Shown in pieces: positions 15,201-25,433 of a stretch of DNA of 64,000 nt. The stretch is from Toxotes chatareus (lineage: Eukaryota; Chordata; Actinopteri; Toxotidae), in NCBI GenBank assembly GCA_016801885.1, contig CM028895.1, positions 11,556,001 through 11,620,000 on the forward strand, given 5' to 3'. The position numbers and the translations under genes are program-made. The notes beneath the pieces were generated by a model that did not search any database, had not been told where the DNA came from, and saw only the letters and a program-made list of their open reading frames with translations. Each line of letters opens with the position of its first letter. The first letter of the stretch is position 1.

Positions 15201-18200
15201 GTGTTCCTTGCCCAGCCCCAGCCCCCGCCAGGGGAGAGAGTGGAGCAGGAAGGACCCGATAGCCAGCCAGACCGCTCCTCTGCCGAAGGAGCCTTATCTC
15301 AGACCTGCACACAGTGCACTGAGCGCATCCTTTTCCTGGGGTTCTGGGTCTGGGAGGGTGAGGAGGAGGAGGAGGAGTAGACACGGCTGGATATAGGTGT
15401 GTTCTCCAACCCCCCACTTGTCAACCCCACTGTGTTCTAGCCTGGGACTGCCTTTTTTCAGTCATTCTTCTCATGTTCCAGCAATTATGTAAACAGATTT
15501 TGTAAACTGTTTAAATCCTTTTTCAAGATGCGGGTGGTATTTTCATTCAAATCCTTTAAAAGTGCATTGAGTATTACATTTTCCTTTTAAAAAGTTGGTG
15601 TAATATTTGCACAGTTGAGTTTTTTTTGTTTTTTTTTTAGCAAAAAAGAAAAAAATCCTTTCTCTTAAATTATTCTTAACTATTACTTAACTTCACTGTG
15701 TATATTGGAGATTTCTGAAGACCCTCTGTAGCTACTTGTAAAAAGCCTTAAAGTGGAACTATATAACTTTTTGAAAGAAGGAATAAAAAAAAGCTTATTT
15801 TAGAAATGAAAGGTTGAATTCATAAGGATTTTTTTTTCAACTTTGCTCAGCTTAATACACTCAGGTGTTTTTCTTCTGCAGCCTTACTTGGTCTGGTATG
15901 ACCAGAGGCTTATGTTAGGTGATGTTAGCAAACTTTATATATGTAATGGCATGTTACTACTTACATGTTTTAGCATTTACCATGATCATATAATTACTTG
16001 TATGTACTATGAAATTATTCAAACATTATTACTTGCGGCCACTTTGGCCTCTGTGGACACATCACATAGAATCACTTTAAGTATTTCTCTTTCATGGAAG
16101 CTTTTGTTTTTTACGATTTTTATGAGTGACCTGCAGGAATTGGCTGTCCAGTAGCAGCTTATGTAAACTGGTGAGTAGTTTGATTTCATATTGCATAAAA
16201 AGATTACAGTGTTTGCCCAGAAGACAAAAAGGTCATGAGGATCAAAAATCACTGTCATTTTTGAACTGTTTTCTCTTTTTTTTTTTTGTGTAAATATGCA
16301 ACTCATGAATGTTTAACACTACATTCTGTGTGAATATTGCATTTGAAAGCTTATCATGGAAATTGTGCGTCGACCAGTGCCTGCTGCGTGCAACATGCCA
16401 CAGCAGAGTATGGGTGACTGATAATAACAGGCCAGAGAAAATAACACACACCTGGAAATAGGGAAACAAGATCTGAAACATAACTGCCGAGTTGTTTCTT
16501 AGTGACACGTTGCCCTCAGCACTCGCCAACAAAAATCTCCAGGGTTGCCAGTAATACTGACTGGTTCTGTAGCTTTATATCCATACTGTATGTGTGTGTC
16601 CAGTCTGTGCTTAGCACAGTACTTTTCCCCCTGTCAGACCAGAGTCTAATGGAGATCCCCAGGCAGTGAGGACGAACCACATACCAAGTTCCAGCCACTT
16701 TCCCCAGATGAAGAAGATGTTTCTCTCTCAGTCACTCTCCACTCTCTTTTTTTTTTTGCTCCCCCTCGCTCATTCACCCTCTCCCTCTCGAGAGTAATTT
16801 CACAGGCAGCTCTAAAGTGGCCCCCAGCCATCTTCCCAAATCCCAGTTACATGTTGTTTGGCGCTGTCAGCTCTAAGCCCCATCTCCACTTTCCCAAGCA
16901 GAAAGGATGCCCATTGTGCAGTAACAGGGAGTATAGATTTTCTCTGGGAAGTTGGAAAGTTTTGTTTAATGACACCTCACCTGAAGGGCCTTATCCCCCT
17001 TGTTAGAAGTTGGGGTTCTTTCCAGTCCAGGTCTGAGGTGGACGGAAAACTTTGTAGTCTGTTTTAGCACCTGCCATGTCATTTAGCCTCAGTCGTGTGC
17101 TTCGTGTTGGTGCGAGGCTTCTGAATCCATCAGATTTAATGTAATCATGTTATCTAATACTGGGTCAAGTCATTTGAAGTGTCCTGTTATTTTTCTTGTG
17201 TAATTTAAAGACTCAATAGAAAAAATGTATGCCTGTGGTATATTCGCAGAGCAATCTTTTTTTTTTTTTTTTTTTTTTTTTTTACCAAATTAATCAATAT
17301 ATTAGCCTGCAAAAAAACAATGGTTGTTTCCCTTATGGAAATATATTGACTTTTAATGGGTTAAGACAAATAGCTTGTTGAGTTTCACAAGTCCCTGGTG
17401 GCTTTTGGTAATCCTGAATTTTCTAAGCCATATTATTAGCCAAAATCAAAAGTAGTATACTGGAGGTGCTGGAGAAAGCTCCGTGTATATGTCTGTATTT
17501 CAGTCGATCCCACAAGAACTGTTCAGATCTACGTCCACATTGTTTTCCCCAACCATCAGTTAACTTGTCTATCTCAATCAACGTTGAGGGTGGAAGTAGT
17601 GTAATCTGCATGTAAAAGCTTAAAGGCCAAACCACGAGGTGGCTCGACACGGCAGTGTTTTTCAATTTATCCCTCATCTGTAAGGTTTTGAAAAATGCCA
17701 TCCACTCCGCCATCTCTGAGGTAACACACAGAGCGGCAGTATTGTTTAGTGCGACTCTCAGGAGGAGCTTCTGTATTCTTCTGGACAAATCATTATGCAT
17801 TGAGTAGGCCATTAGGAAAATGAAGACAAATGGGGTCGCAGGGGTGAGGTGACAAATTGTTCATGCTGTAGAGTTAAAATCTGGACCGTGTTGTGCTTCG
17901 CATTTGTGAAGTGGGCCCTGTTTAATGTGTAGCCTAAAGGTCGGAGAGATGAGTTGGTGACCAGACTGACTAACATCCCCACACTGGAGACAGTTTATCC
18001 AAAACAAATGAATGAGTGCTGTTCTTTCAACCTTCACCGTTGGCTTAGGGGTCACCTCCTAGTTTTTTTGCATCAAGTACCTTCCACTTTGATCCCATCG
18101 TGGGCTATTTTCTCACAAAAAAAAAACAAAAACAATATCTGTGAAAGTGACTGTTTATTGGCAGACACCAAATTTATATTTACTGCAGAACTGTTGTATC

Positions 18201-19460
18201 AAAAGTGTTTCTGTTGCTTTCCATTCAGTAATTTGCTGATACTGATGCACTGTAAATATCAGCAAGTGCACTGGACTCACTGTGTGAACTGAAAGCTGGC
18301 TTCTGCGCATCGTCAACACGTCTGCCTTCATCAGACACAGATATTGTTTCGTTCTGGTGGGAAAAGTCCAGCCTCAGCTGTAGCTCGCTTTACGAGTGAG
18401 GAGCAGTCACAGAGGGACAGCCGCTAAGGAGCTGACAGTGCAAGGACACACAGCTGGATTTGTGGAGCTCCGTAGAGTTGTAAGAAAAAGATGAACAATG
18501 TCAGATGTGTGACAGGTCTGTGATGCTTATTTTAAGGTGATCCTTTCAACACCTATTGTTACATCAACATCCTATTTCTCTCTTCACTCACTAAAATCTG
18601 CCTGGTTAATCTCTGCACGTTGACGGGTAATCATTTAAGCTTCTGGGCAAACCATTGTGCGCTGTCTATTTCTGTGTAGATTCCCTAGATGCTGCACATT
18701 AAAGCCTAACTCTGTATTGTCATTTGTGTGTTTTTGGTTTTAGGAGAGCAACAGCAGCGATTCTCAGGGTGAGGCGGAGGAGAAGGGAACTCCTGCTGCT
18801 TCTGAACTGGACACGGAGTCCATCACCAAGACTGTGACCAGTACTCTCTCTATGCAGGAGTATTTTGCGCAGCGGATGGCTCAACTGAAGAAGGCTCGGG
18901 GGCAGGCCCCGAGTGCAGCATCACCGGTGGAGGCAGAGACCAATGAGACATCGGGTGCGTCCGAGGAACCCAGTCCCATCCACAGTAGCAACCATGAATC
19001 AGAAGAGCCCAAAAAGAAGAAGAAGAAGAAGAAAAAGGCTATGGGTGAGGTGGAAGTGGTAGAAGACACCAGTAGTGCCCCCATTGTAGAGAAAGATGAT
19101 GAAAACCAGGAGCAGGAAAGTTCGAAGAAAAAGAAGAAGAAGAAGAGGAAAATGGCAGAAAACGAAAGAGCTACAGGTGAGAACTGTAGCGCCACCTCTG
19201 GTGTGGAGCAGAACTGTGAGGAGCTGCCTCCTTCCAAAAAGAAAAAACTTAAAAAGCACAATGAAGAAACTGAGCTACTAAATGGACACGAACCATCTGA
19301 GGATCAAATTGTAGAATCAGAGGTTGTGCAGAAAAAGAAAAAGAAACAGAAACAGAAAGAAGAGTTGGGCGATGTTGTAGAAGAGGACAAGATGGTAGAG
19401 AAGAAATCCAAAAAAGGAAAAGAAAAAAAAGAAGAAACATTAAGAATAGGGAAGAGTTAG
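484..19460 (+). CDS. pinx1: PINX1, G-patch telomerase inhibitor, 5'-partial spliced gene
   Basis: This is PIN2/TERF1-interacting protein 1, a nucleolar and telomeric G-patch protein. In other vertebrates it binds TERF1 and TERT, inhibits telomerase and takes part in rRNA maturation. Six coding exons join in frame: 484-593, 717-809, 1506-1593, 2293-2385, 6739-6821 and 18744-19460, all with AG/GT borders. The recalled human protein matches in order: RRKQKW, the G-patch with GATDHIKV and GLGA, DNWIAHQDDFN, FSLEEKSK, RVHYMKF, KDLSSRS, CIFGKR, then QEYFAxRMA. Exon 2 opens two bases into a codon. The first coding exon (about six codons plus one base, MSMLAE in human) was not found in bases 1-483 and should lie to the left. 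The protein would be about 400 residues against 328 in human, the extra length being in the lysine-rich tail. SOX7 follows on the same strand, as in human. Confidence 0.95.
717..809 (+). CDS. pinx1: PINX1 exon 3 (G-patch)
   Basis: The exon is 93 nt, or 31 whole codons, reading GLGKSEQGATDHIKVKVK and then the GLGANASCE end. The acceptor AG is at 715-716 and the donor GTGAGC at 810. Alternating glycines (GLGKxEQG, GLGA) complete the G-patch, the module through which such proteins usually contact DEAH helicases such as DHX15. Confidence 0.95.
1506..1593 (+). CDS. pinx1: PINX1 exon 4
   Basis: The exon follows TTTACAG at 1499-1505 and ends before GTGTGT at 1594. It is 88 nt and encodes DNWIAHQDDFNELLAQL, then NNCHGQNNGNSN. 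The final base G is joined to TA of exon 5 to give valine. DNWIAHQDDFN is almost identical to human PINX1. Confidence 0.93.
2293..2385 (+). CDS. pinx1: PINX1 exon 5
   Basis: The exon is 93 nt, with acceptor GTCAG at 2288-2292 and donor GTGGGT at 2386. It encodes EPTPDEQKGFSLEEKSK, then TSKKRVHYMKFAK. A second AG lies 3 bases further in, at 2294-2295. Using that site would remove exactly one codon, so NAGNAG-type alternative splicing is possible. Confidence 0.92.
2386..6738 (+). other. PINX1 intron 5
   Basis: This 4.35-kb intron contains T runs (about 4789-4802) and otherwise unremarkable AT-rich sequence. The open frames inside it, for example around 4519-5016, have no protein-like composition or recognisable domains. 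No RNA gene was found. Confidence 0.7.
6739..6821 (+). CDS. pinx1: PINX1 exon 6
   Basis: The exon is 83 nt and follows a long TTCTTT tract ending TTTTAG. The donor GTAAGAG is at 6822. The first two bases complete a glycine codon. It encodes KDLSSRSETDLNCIFGKR and then ARPAKDQEQ. The first part is nearly invariant against human (KDLSSRSKTDLDCIFGKR). Confidence 0.93.
7380..7580. promoter_or_regulatory. Possible conserved non-coding block in PINX1 intron 6
   Basis: The block has balanced base composition and few homopolymers. It contains TAATTAAAG and a GATTAGCC-like homeodomain-type core, with ACAGCTGG (E-box) nearby. The neighbouring developmental gene SOX7 would be the natural target. This rests on composition and motifs only; conservation could not be tested. 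Confidence 0.25.
9229..9285. repeat. (GC)n(CA)n microsatellite
   Basis: A short GC run passes into about 20 CA units and then into imperfect CACACT units. It lies in PINX1 intron 6. Confidence 0.95.
9704..10430. mobile_element. Non-autonomous hAT-like DNA transposon
   Basis: This is a 727-bp element with terminal inverted repeats TAGTGCTGCACGATT (left) and AATCGTGCAGCACTA (right). The ends fit the hAT YARNG rule. It is flanked by ATTGCAGC (9696-9703) and GTTGCAGC (10431-10438), an 8-bp target duplication matching at 7 of 8 positions. Next to both ends are repeated ATCGCAATCGC subterminal motifs, the kind of sites hAT transposases bind. An ATG at 9893 opens only 15 codons before TAG, possibly a leftover of a transposase start. 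The middle holds two copies of a 30-bp unit (9992-10021 and 10035-10064) with the palindrome CGTGCGCACG in the second, probably a nested insertion. No transposase gene is present. Confidence 0.85.
9992..10064. repeat. Two 30-bp direct repeats inside the hAT-like element
   Basis: Units 9992-10021 and 10035-10064 both read GTGCGCACGAAATACTAATT followed by a GGCCACG end. They are rich in short palindromes (GTGCGCAC, TGGCCA). A third partial TGTGGCCAC copy lies at about 9969. Confidence 0.8.
10640..11260. promoter_or_regulatory. Possible conserved non-coding block in PINX1 intron 6
   Basis: This GC-rich island in an AT-rich intron contains a CCAAT-box-type GATTGGCTAATTAATC segment around 11141-11156 and GCGACGCGGC shortly after. 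Reading frames across it, such as 10692-11096 on the minus strand, look like compositional accidents. It could be an enhancer or an internal promoter. No comparative evidence is available here. Confidence 0.25.
12660..13140. promoter_or_regulatory. Possible conserved non-coding block in PINX1 intron 6
   Basis: The block has balanced composition with several TAAT and TAATTACC cores (about 13011-13020) and little low-complexity sequence, as seen in vertebrate developmental enhancers. No protein-coding potential was found on either strand. The call rests on composition and motifs only. Confidence 0.25.
17258..17283. repeat. Poly(T) tract
   Basis: An uninterrupted run of about 26 T lies in PINX1 intron 6. 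It could be the A-tail of an old minus-strand retroposon, but no body of such an element was recognised beside it. Confidence 0.8.
18744..19460 (+). CDS. pinx1: PINX1 terminal exon (lysine-rich telomerase-inhibitory tail)
   Basis: The acceptor is GGTTTTAG at 18736-18743 and the stop is TAG at 19458-19460, giving 238 codons. It opens with an acidic and serine-rich linker. Then comes LSMQEYFAQRMAQLKKARG, which matches the human TIQEYFAKRMAALKNK block. After that there are at least five separate lysine runs, each next to an acidic spacer. The family's telomerase-inhibitory domain and nucleolar signals lie in this basic tail. The tail is longer than the human one, and its AAG/AAA runs make it prone to length change. 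Confidence 0.93.
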   Translation, partial: ESNSSDSQGEAEEKGTPAASELDTESITKTVTSTLSMQEYFAQRMAQLKKARGQAPSAASPVEAETNETSGASEEPSPIHSSNHESEEPKKKKKKKKKAMGEVEVVEDTSSAPIVEKDDENQEQESSKKKKKKKRKMAENERATGENCSATSGVEQNCEELPPSKKKKLKKHNEETELLNGHEPSEDQIVESEVVQKKKKKQKQKEELGDVVEEDKMVEKKSKKGKEKKEETLRIGKS

Positions 19461-20314
19461 GGGTAAGGATAAGTCCTTTAGTCTTCATGGGGACTGTTGC
19501 TCTTTCTGCTGTCATTCATTATCACAGAGGCTTACACATATGGAAAATGCCTTTTGTGAGCTGATCAAATGTCAATTTTATGTACAACCTAATTATCTGT
19601 GAGGAGAAAAGAAGTTTGAAATTTGATCAAGCTTCCCAGTAAAGCCACATACTTGTACTGGTGGACACTGGGATGCAGATGGTAACATGTCTTAATGAGA
19701 TGATCAGCACCACTCATGTCTGCACAGTATATATGAAGAAACAGAACATAACTCCACATGAAACCACTATGTTGTTTTTTCACTTTAGTTTTTGACATGT
19801 CAATTCATGAGCTTTACAGGTGCTGGTATGTAGGTTTTATTACCTTTGGACAGAGCAGCATCATATTTACTGTACAAACGTGAGTGGAACTGATTTTCTC
19901 AACCAACCTTGGACAAGAAACAAACAAACATAGGTCCAAAAATGTTGAACTATACCTTTAATCTGTCAGCTGATTCTGTTTCTTTAGGTATCGCCCACAA
20001 TGTCTAAAATATATTAACACAGACATCAGACACTGATAACTATTTTAACCAGCCCACTTCAAGATAATTAAACTAATGTGTTGCATCATATAAAGTCTGT
20101 CGTGTCTAATTAGTAATAGTATTGTTAATTTTTTATGATTCTACCAACGTGTTTAGAGCATTGTGTGCCCAGTCTTTGTAAACAAATGACAGGTATCTGA
20201 GTGTGAAATGAAACTCTTTGTTTTGTTAAACTGACCTGGAGACAGTTTTTGTCAGTTTCATTAAAAAAAATAACAGAGGCACATAGAAATGAGACGTTTC
20301 GTTAATAATAGATG

Positions 20315-20318
<4 letters not shown>

Positions 20319-20360
<42 letters not shown>
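20319..20360. repeat. (CT)n microsatellite
   Basis: About 21 perfect CT units lie in the region downstream of PINX1. Confidence 0.95.
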
Positions 20361-20365
<5 letters not shown>

Positions 20366-21014
20366 TCACGAACTGTAAGAAAACCGAAAAACTTTGGTGC
20401 TTTACCTGAATCAAATCTTTTTTTTTTTTTAAATAAGTCCAAATGCTTGTGCATGTTTTTTTTCCCTTCATATGTGGAGTGAAATGTGGGTGAATGTATA
20501 AAGAAAATATAGGTGAGTGGTGAGGAGAAATACTTGAGCTGAGCAGCTGTAAAGGTAATTTAAAGATATTCACACAGAAAATTCACACAGACCTGTGTAT
20601 CTGAACATGAGGTGGTTTTCACAACACTCACCTTTTCAACTTCCAATTGTGATTCACGAGCTTATGAAATCCTTTCTTTGACTTGACAGACAAACTCTTA
20701 ACAGGCTGGTCTTGTTCAGTAATGACAGTGGGTGGTATGAGTCAAAAGAGGAAAATAGAGACTTCAGCTGCCTAGTGTTACACATTAAAACAGCATGGCA
20801 TTCCTCGTCACTATTTTTGAGTTTCTGGGTTAGGAAAACTGGGCACTGGATTGGTTCGTGTATCTTCCTGTGAAGGAAACAGAATCTGACTTACTGTAAA
20901 CATCTCAGGTGTGGAGGTGCTTTTTCCTTTTCCCTGTCATCATACACTGCAGTCACTAGCTGGAGATTACTCAACTCACTTTATTAGTAGACCTTTGAGT
21001 TGGTATAGATGATG

Positions 21015-21074
21015 AATAAAATACAGTTAAGTAAGTGACTTTAGAAACTGAGCCTTTACATTTGCTAAAATAAA
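21015..21074 (+). terminator. Candidate PINX1 poly(A) signals
   Basis: Two AATAAA hexamers, at 21015-21020 and 21069-21074, lie about 1.6 kb after the PINX1 stop. The real cleavage site cannot be decided from sequence alone. Confidence 0.35.
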
Positions 21075-22792
21075 GTATGCATCATTTTATTAATTGAGTT
21101 GTTTTTTTAAATTAAAAATACTCTATTGCAGACAAAAAAGTTGGCTTTCCAACTTTTTCTTTTAAAAAGTCACATCTGCCATTTACTGACATATGTGCAC
21201 AGAATGATGCTGCTCACCTTTGTTTTGAAACTTACATTAAAAGCATACTCTTCTGTATGACAACAGGTTACATACAGAGGGAAATTGTTTTTTTTTTAAT
21301 GCTTGTGGCTATAGTGAAATTTCCCTTCGTACAGCACATACACAAAACAAATCCCCCTCCTCAAATCTCCAGCAGCCGCAGGTCTTTTACACTCAAAGGG
21401 TGAAGAACAGCAGGTTGATAGAGCTCACGCCTACACAGCAGTGAAAACACAGAGCTATTAGTCATTTCAGAAAGCCCCAAATATACATTGCAAATGCGAT
21501 GTGAAAGTTGCGTGTTGCTGGTCTGCTGTCTGACTCTTTTTGTGTGACTGGACTCTAACGGATCATATTTGTTCTGTGATTCTGACTTTCACTGACTGCT
21601 CATCAGCGTGGCCCACGCCAGACCAGCAAGAGGAAGTGCAGCCCTATATATCACTAATGTGCCTGCTCTATGCACAATCTGTGGCTTCAGGTGCCGTATC
21701 CTGTTCCTGTGGGGTTGTGGGGGGGCAAGTCTCACACAAAGCTAGAGCTGACACTTCAGTTTGATGGGAACTGGAGGCACCACTCACCAAAAGATGTGTA
21801 TTACAACTTAAGATGCATGTTGCCTGTGGATTAACTCTTCCTCTCTTCTCAGGTCCCTCCTGTATAGATATAACAAGCCAAGATACCATCTGACCTGTGA
21901 CCAGAAGCAAGTGTTTGAGCAGTGTGAGTGTGTGTGAGAGAGTGTGAGCTACACCATGGCTGCAGCCCAAGAGTATCCTGTCAACAGGAACTCCTGGATT
22001 TGATATGCACCCGTCTGTGGCCACAGAAGAGAACTGATTTGCTTGTAGTGTGTGTTCAGAGGTTTTTATCTCTCCCCTCACCCACAGATGTGTTCAGAGG
22101 ATCCAGAAATTGATCTACACCCAAACTGTTGGAAAAAAAAAAAAAGAAGAAGAAGACGTAAGAAGATGTTTTGATTCTTTGAGGAGGGGAAATATCAACA
22201 CAGGGTTCTGAAATGAGATAAAGTAAAAATACACATTTTCTAAAAATAGAACAGCCTTTTTCTAAAAATGGGAGTGACACACGCAAAGACCATGACACAC
22301 TAGCTTTGAAATCTGGAAACGTCATTTAACCAGTTGTAGTTTGCAGTGTAGTGTCGTTGGGTACATGGCAGAACAGGTTAGATAAGTTTCAGGTGAACTT
22401 TTCCTTGTTCACTAGGAAAGAAAAACTGAAGTTGCAAAATCCTTTGTCGTCATCTTAGGAGTTTTGATGTTTTGATAAAAGATTTCTGTGTTTTTGTTTG
22501 TTTGTTTGAGACTTTGTTTCCATGACAAAAGTAATTGGTGATCAATTGCTCCAAAAAAAAAAAAAAAAAAGAATCATGAACTACTCTGAATTATTATGTT
22601 TTGTCCCATTGCTTTAACATAATTTACATTATCTGTCAGTGTAAAATGTTGTTTTGTTGTGAGGCCAGTTTAAGTAGTTAGTGGTGTTGAAATGCTGCGC
22701 TCTCTCTCTCTCTTCCCTTTCACGGGGCTCAACTTGCAATCAAGGAGGAGCCGAGAGTCCTCCGGGGTTTCTCCTGGAACCTGCTCCTCAAA

Positions 22793-22798
22793 TATAAA
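22793..22798 (+). promoter_or_regulatory. Candidate SOX7 TATA box
   Basis: TATAAA in the context CAAATATAAAGCGC sits in a locally GC-richer stretch, 317 bp before the SOX7 ATG. It would place the transcription start near 22825 and give a 5'UTR of about 290 nt. Confidence 0.45.
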
Positions 22799-23114
22799 GC
22801 GCTCCCCCCATCCGCCAGGAAAGACTGAATCATAACTCACAAGGAGGAGCCGCTGCCTGAGCACATCTGTGCGCTCTCCTCAAAAACCTACACTGACATC
22901 TGACTGCAGCTTGTAGCTCTAGTGATCTAGTCAGTGAGTGAAACAGCTGCTGGATTTTCTTTTTCTTTTTTTTTTATTATTATTTTTTTCAAAAGCAGTT
23001 GAAGTAGTTTTTCAACTTTTTTGTCATTAGCCCGTAGTGTACTCTGAGGGAGAGAGAACACAACTTGTCGAAGAGTGAGTGTGAGAGGCGCATCTCAAGT
23101 TTTGGAGCGCGCAG

Positions 23115-23346
23115 ATGGCAGCACTCATCAGCGCGTACTCGTCGTGGCCAGAGTCCTTCGAGTGTCCTCCAGGAGACGGGGACGTGCCCGACGGACATGG
23201 CCCGCACAGGACCACCGTGGACAAGGCGCCGGAGCCACGGATCAGACGGCCCATGAACGCCTTTATGGTCTGGGCCAAAGATGAGCGCAAACGGCTGGCG
23301 GTTCAAAATCCAGACCTGCACAACGCCGAGCTCAGTAAAATGTTGG
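23115..23346 (+). CDS. sox7: SOX7 exon 1 (N-terminus and first half of HMG box)
   Basis: The exon is 232 nt, from ATG to G before the donor GTGAGAAG at 23347. It encodes residues 1-77 and the first base of Gly78, ending in AELSKMLG. Read-through into the intron would stop within a few codons. Confidence 0.96.
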
Positions 23347-23426
23347 GTGAGAAGAAGAAAGTTATTTAAAGATTTAGGTTGTATTAATATAAGCTATACG
23401 AATTCTTCTTCTTCTTCTTCTTCTTC

Positions 23427-23464
<38 letters not shown>

Positions 23465-25433
23465 GCCAGTGTTTAATCCTCCTCACATTTCAGGCCCCGG
23501 CTGTTTCACTAAAGTTTGTTTCTGACTCCAAAAGGTAAATAGGTAAATTAAAAAAATAAACTTAAAAAGTGGTAAAGCAAAAACACCAAAACACCAAAGT
23601 TTTTAATTGCTGCTGGTCATAAGTAGTTGGACAAAGTACAATAGCCACATAACTTAACAGTCATCACTATAATATGAAACGTGTCGCCAAGATCCGCTGA
23701 ACTTAAAAGTTTCTGTCACCGCAAAATTCGTTGAGGGAACACTTATGAAAAAAGTACTAAAATGTATTATTTTTTTTTTTGTTATCTTTATTTTCCTGGG
23801 ATTAGTGTTTAATGTTAAGCTCCAAATCTGGCATTCGCGCAAAACGGAAATCATCTTTCAGCCAACAACAGAACAGCAATACGTAATCTGTAAATGTAAA
23901 ATATGCCTTTAGAAATAAATCTACAATAGGTGATCATCTTAAAATAAGACATTTAATAGTTGCAGGTAAGTTTCTTAAATACAATTCAGATCTAAAAAGG
24001 AAGGTGAATGTTGAGGTAGCAGTTTTGAACTAATTTTGATACAGACGATTCTTTTTTATTTATTTATTTATTTTTTGTTATTGTCACACATTTGCAAAAT
24101 TTTTTATATTTATATGTAAAGAGCTATTTCTGTTTTCTGTAATTCAGGAAAACATGTAATCTCACCATTGTTCATTTTAATTTAATACCTTAAATTTCCA
24201 TTAAAGAAATGTAACAACTACAACTTTTAATAAACATTTTCTTTAAAAAGTTTTTATAGTTATTTTACAAGTTATGGAAATTGTTAGAATGTGAGAAAAA
24301 CGTAATCAATCATTTTATTATTGTTATAACAGAAAAAAGAAGATTGAATTAAAAAAAGAAGAAGAAATTGCATTGTAATTTGTTGAACCATATCTTTTAG
24401 TTAAAATAAAAATAAATAAATTCTCTCTCCTCCTTATCCAGGCAAGTCATGGAAGGCCCTCACTCCCCCACAGAAGAGGCCCTACGTGGAGGAAGCAGAA
24501 AGGCTTCGGGTGCAGCACATGCAGGACTACCCCAACTACAAGTATCGGCCTCGCCGGAAGAAACAGCTCAAACGCATCTGCAAGCGAGTGGACCCTGGCT
24601 TCCTCCTGAGCGGGCTGGCTCCTGATCAGAACGTCCTGCCTGACCAGCGAGCCCTCTGTCACCCCCTTGACAAAGATGAGGGCAGCTCTAATGGTGTCAG
24701 CAGCGGGTTCTCCAGCCCCAGTCCCGCTCTGCCCAGCGTCAGAAGCTTCCGAGACCCTGCCGGTTCCAACAGCAGCTTTGACACCTATCCCTACGGCCTG
24801 CCCACTCCTCCTGAGATGTCCCCCTTGGATGCCGTGGATCACGAGCATGTACCCCCGTCCTATTACTCAACATCTGGTAGCTCCTCCGTCTCCTGCTCCT
24901 CTTCAACCTCCTGTCCAGACGAGCACCATCAGAATCAGACGCACATGGGCAGCCCACCACCTTACCACACTGACTACACTCAGACCCAAATCCACTGTGG
25001 GGGCACACACATAGGTCACATCCCTCACATGTCCCAAACTGGAGGCGGCAGTGGACTGATCCCTGGCCCTCCGCTGTCTTACTACAGTACCTCATCTTTC
25101 CCCCAGATTCACCATGGGCTCCACCAGGGCCATCTGGGTCAGCTCTCCCCCCCACCAGAGACACAAGGCCACCTGGAGACTCTAGACCAGCTGAGCCAGG
25201 CTGAGCTTCTGGGAGAGGTGGACCGCAATGAATTTGACCAGTACCTTAACTCCACTGGGACTGTGTTCCACCCTGATCAGGGCAGCAGCATGACTGTATC
25301 GGGACACATCCAGGTGGCATCATCCGCCACTCCTTCTGCCACTGCGTGTCCCAGTAGCACTGCGGAAACCAGCCTCATTTCCGTGCTGGCTGACGCGACA
25401 GCGGCCTACTACAACAACTATGGCATCTCGTAA
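23115..25433 (+). CDS. sox7: SOX7, SoxF HMG-box transcription factor
   Basis: SOX7 is a nuclear SoxF factor for endothelial and cardiovascular development and endoderm. Two coding exons (23115-23346 and 24442-25433) join within a glycine codon to give 407 residues; human SOX7 is 388. The HMG box spans about residues 44-112 and opens with RRPMNAFMVWAKDERKRLA. A basic RPRRKKQLKRICKRVDPGF stretch follows. The SoxF C-terminal module includes DRNEFDQYLNST at about 338-349, the beta-catenin-binding type motif that separates SoxF from other groups. The protein ends NNYGIS. The start is the first ATG in this frame and begins MAALISAYSSWPE, as SOX7 proteins do. The conserved intron inside the HMG box is typical of SoxF genes. 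PINX1 lies upstream on the same strand. Confidence 0.97.
23347..24441 (+). other. SOX7 intron
   Basis: This 1,095-bp AT-rich intron has GT/AG ends. It contains a (TTC)n(TTA)n microsatellite near its 5' end and nothing else recognised. Confidence 0.9.
23404..23464. repeat. Compound (TTC)n(TTA)n microsatellite
   Basis: About 8 TTC units pass directly into about 12 TTA units. It starts 57 bp after the SOX7 donor site. Confidence 0.95.
24442..25433 (+). CDS. sox7: SOX7 exon 2 (rest of HMG box and transactivation domain)
   Basis: The acceptor CTTATCCAG ends at 24441 and the stop TAA is at 25431-25433. The exon starts KSWKALTPPQKRPYVEEAER, completing helices 2-3 of the HMG box. It then encodes a long Ser/Pro/His/Gln-rich activation region. 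The base composition is clearly GC-richer than the surrounding introns. Confidence 0.97.

Larger units (their letters stand above)
6822..18743 (+). other. PINX1 intron 6, large intron with repeat and possible regulatory blocks
   Basis: This intron of about 11.9 kb holds a CA microsatellite (about 9229-9285), a hAT-like element (9704-10430), a pure T run (about 17258-17283) and three blocks of balanced base composition that stand out from the AT-rich background (about 7380-7580, 10640-11260 and 12660-13140). No additional exon with protein-like composition was found. Confidence 0.7.
19461..22780 (+). other. PINX1 3'UTR and PINX1-SOX7 intergenic region
   Basis: The stretch contains no protein-like frame. 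Candidate poly(A) signals for PINX1 are AATAAA at 21015-21020 and at 21069-21074, with weaker ATTAAA forms earlier (about 20260). A CT microsatellite is at 20319-20360. The last few hundred bases lead into the SOX7 promoter. Confidence 0.6.

Noticed and set aside
18881..19515. Antisense open frames opposite the last PINX1 exon
   Set aside because: Phenylalanine and leucine runs here are the reverse complement of lysine codons of PINX1.
24447..25164. Antisense open frames opposite SOX7 exon 2
   Set aside because: They are shadows of the GC-rich SOX7 coding sequence in the other frames.
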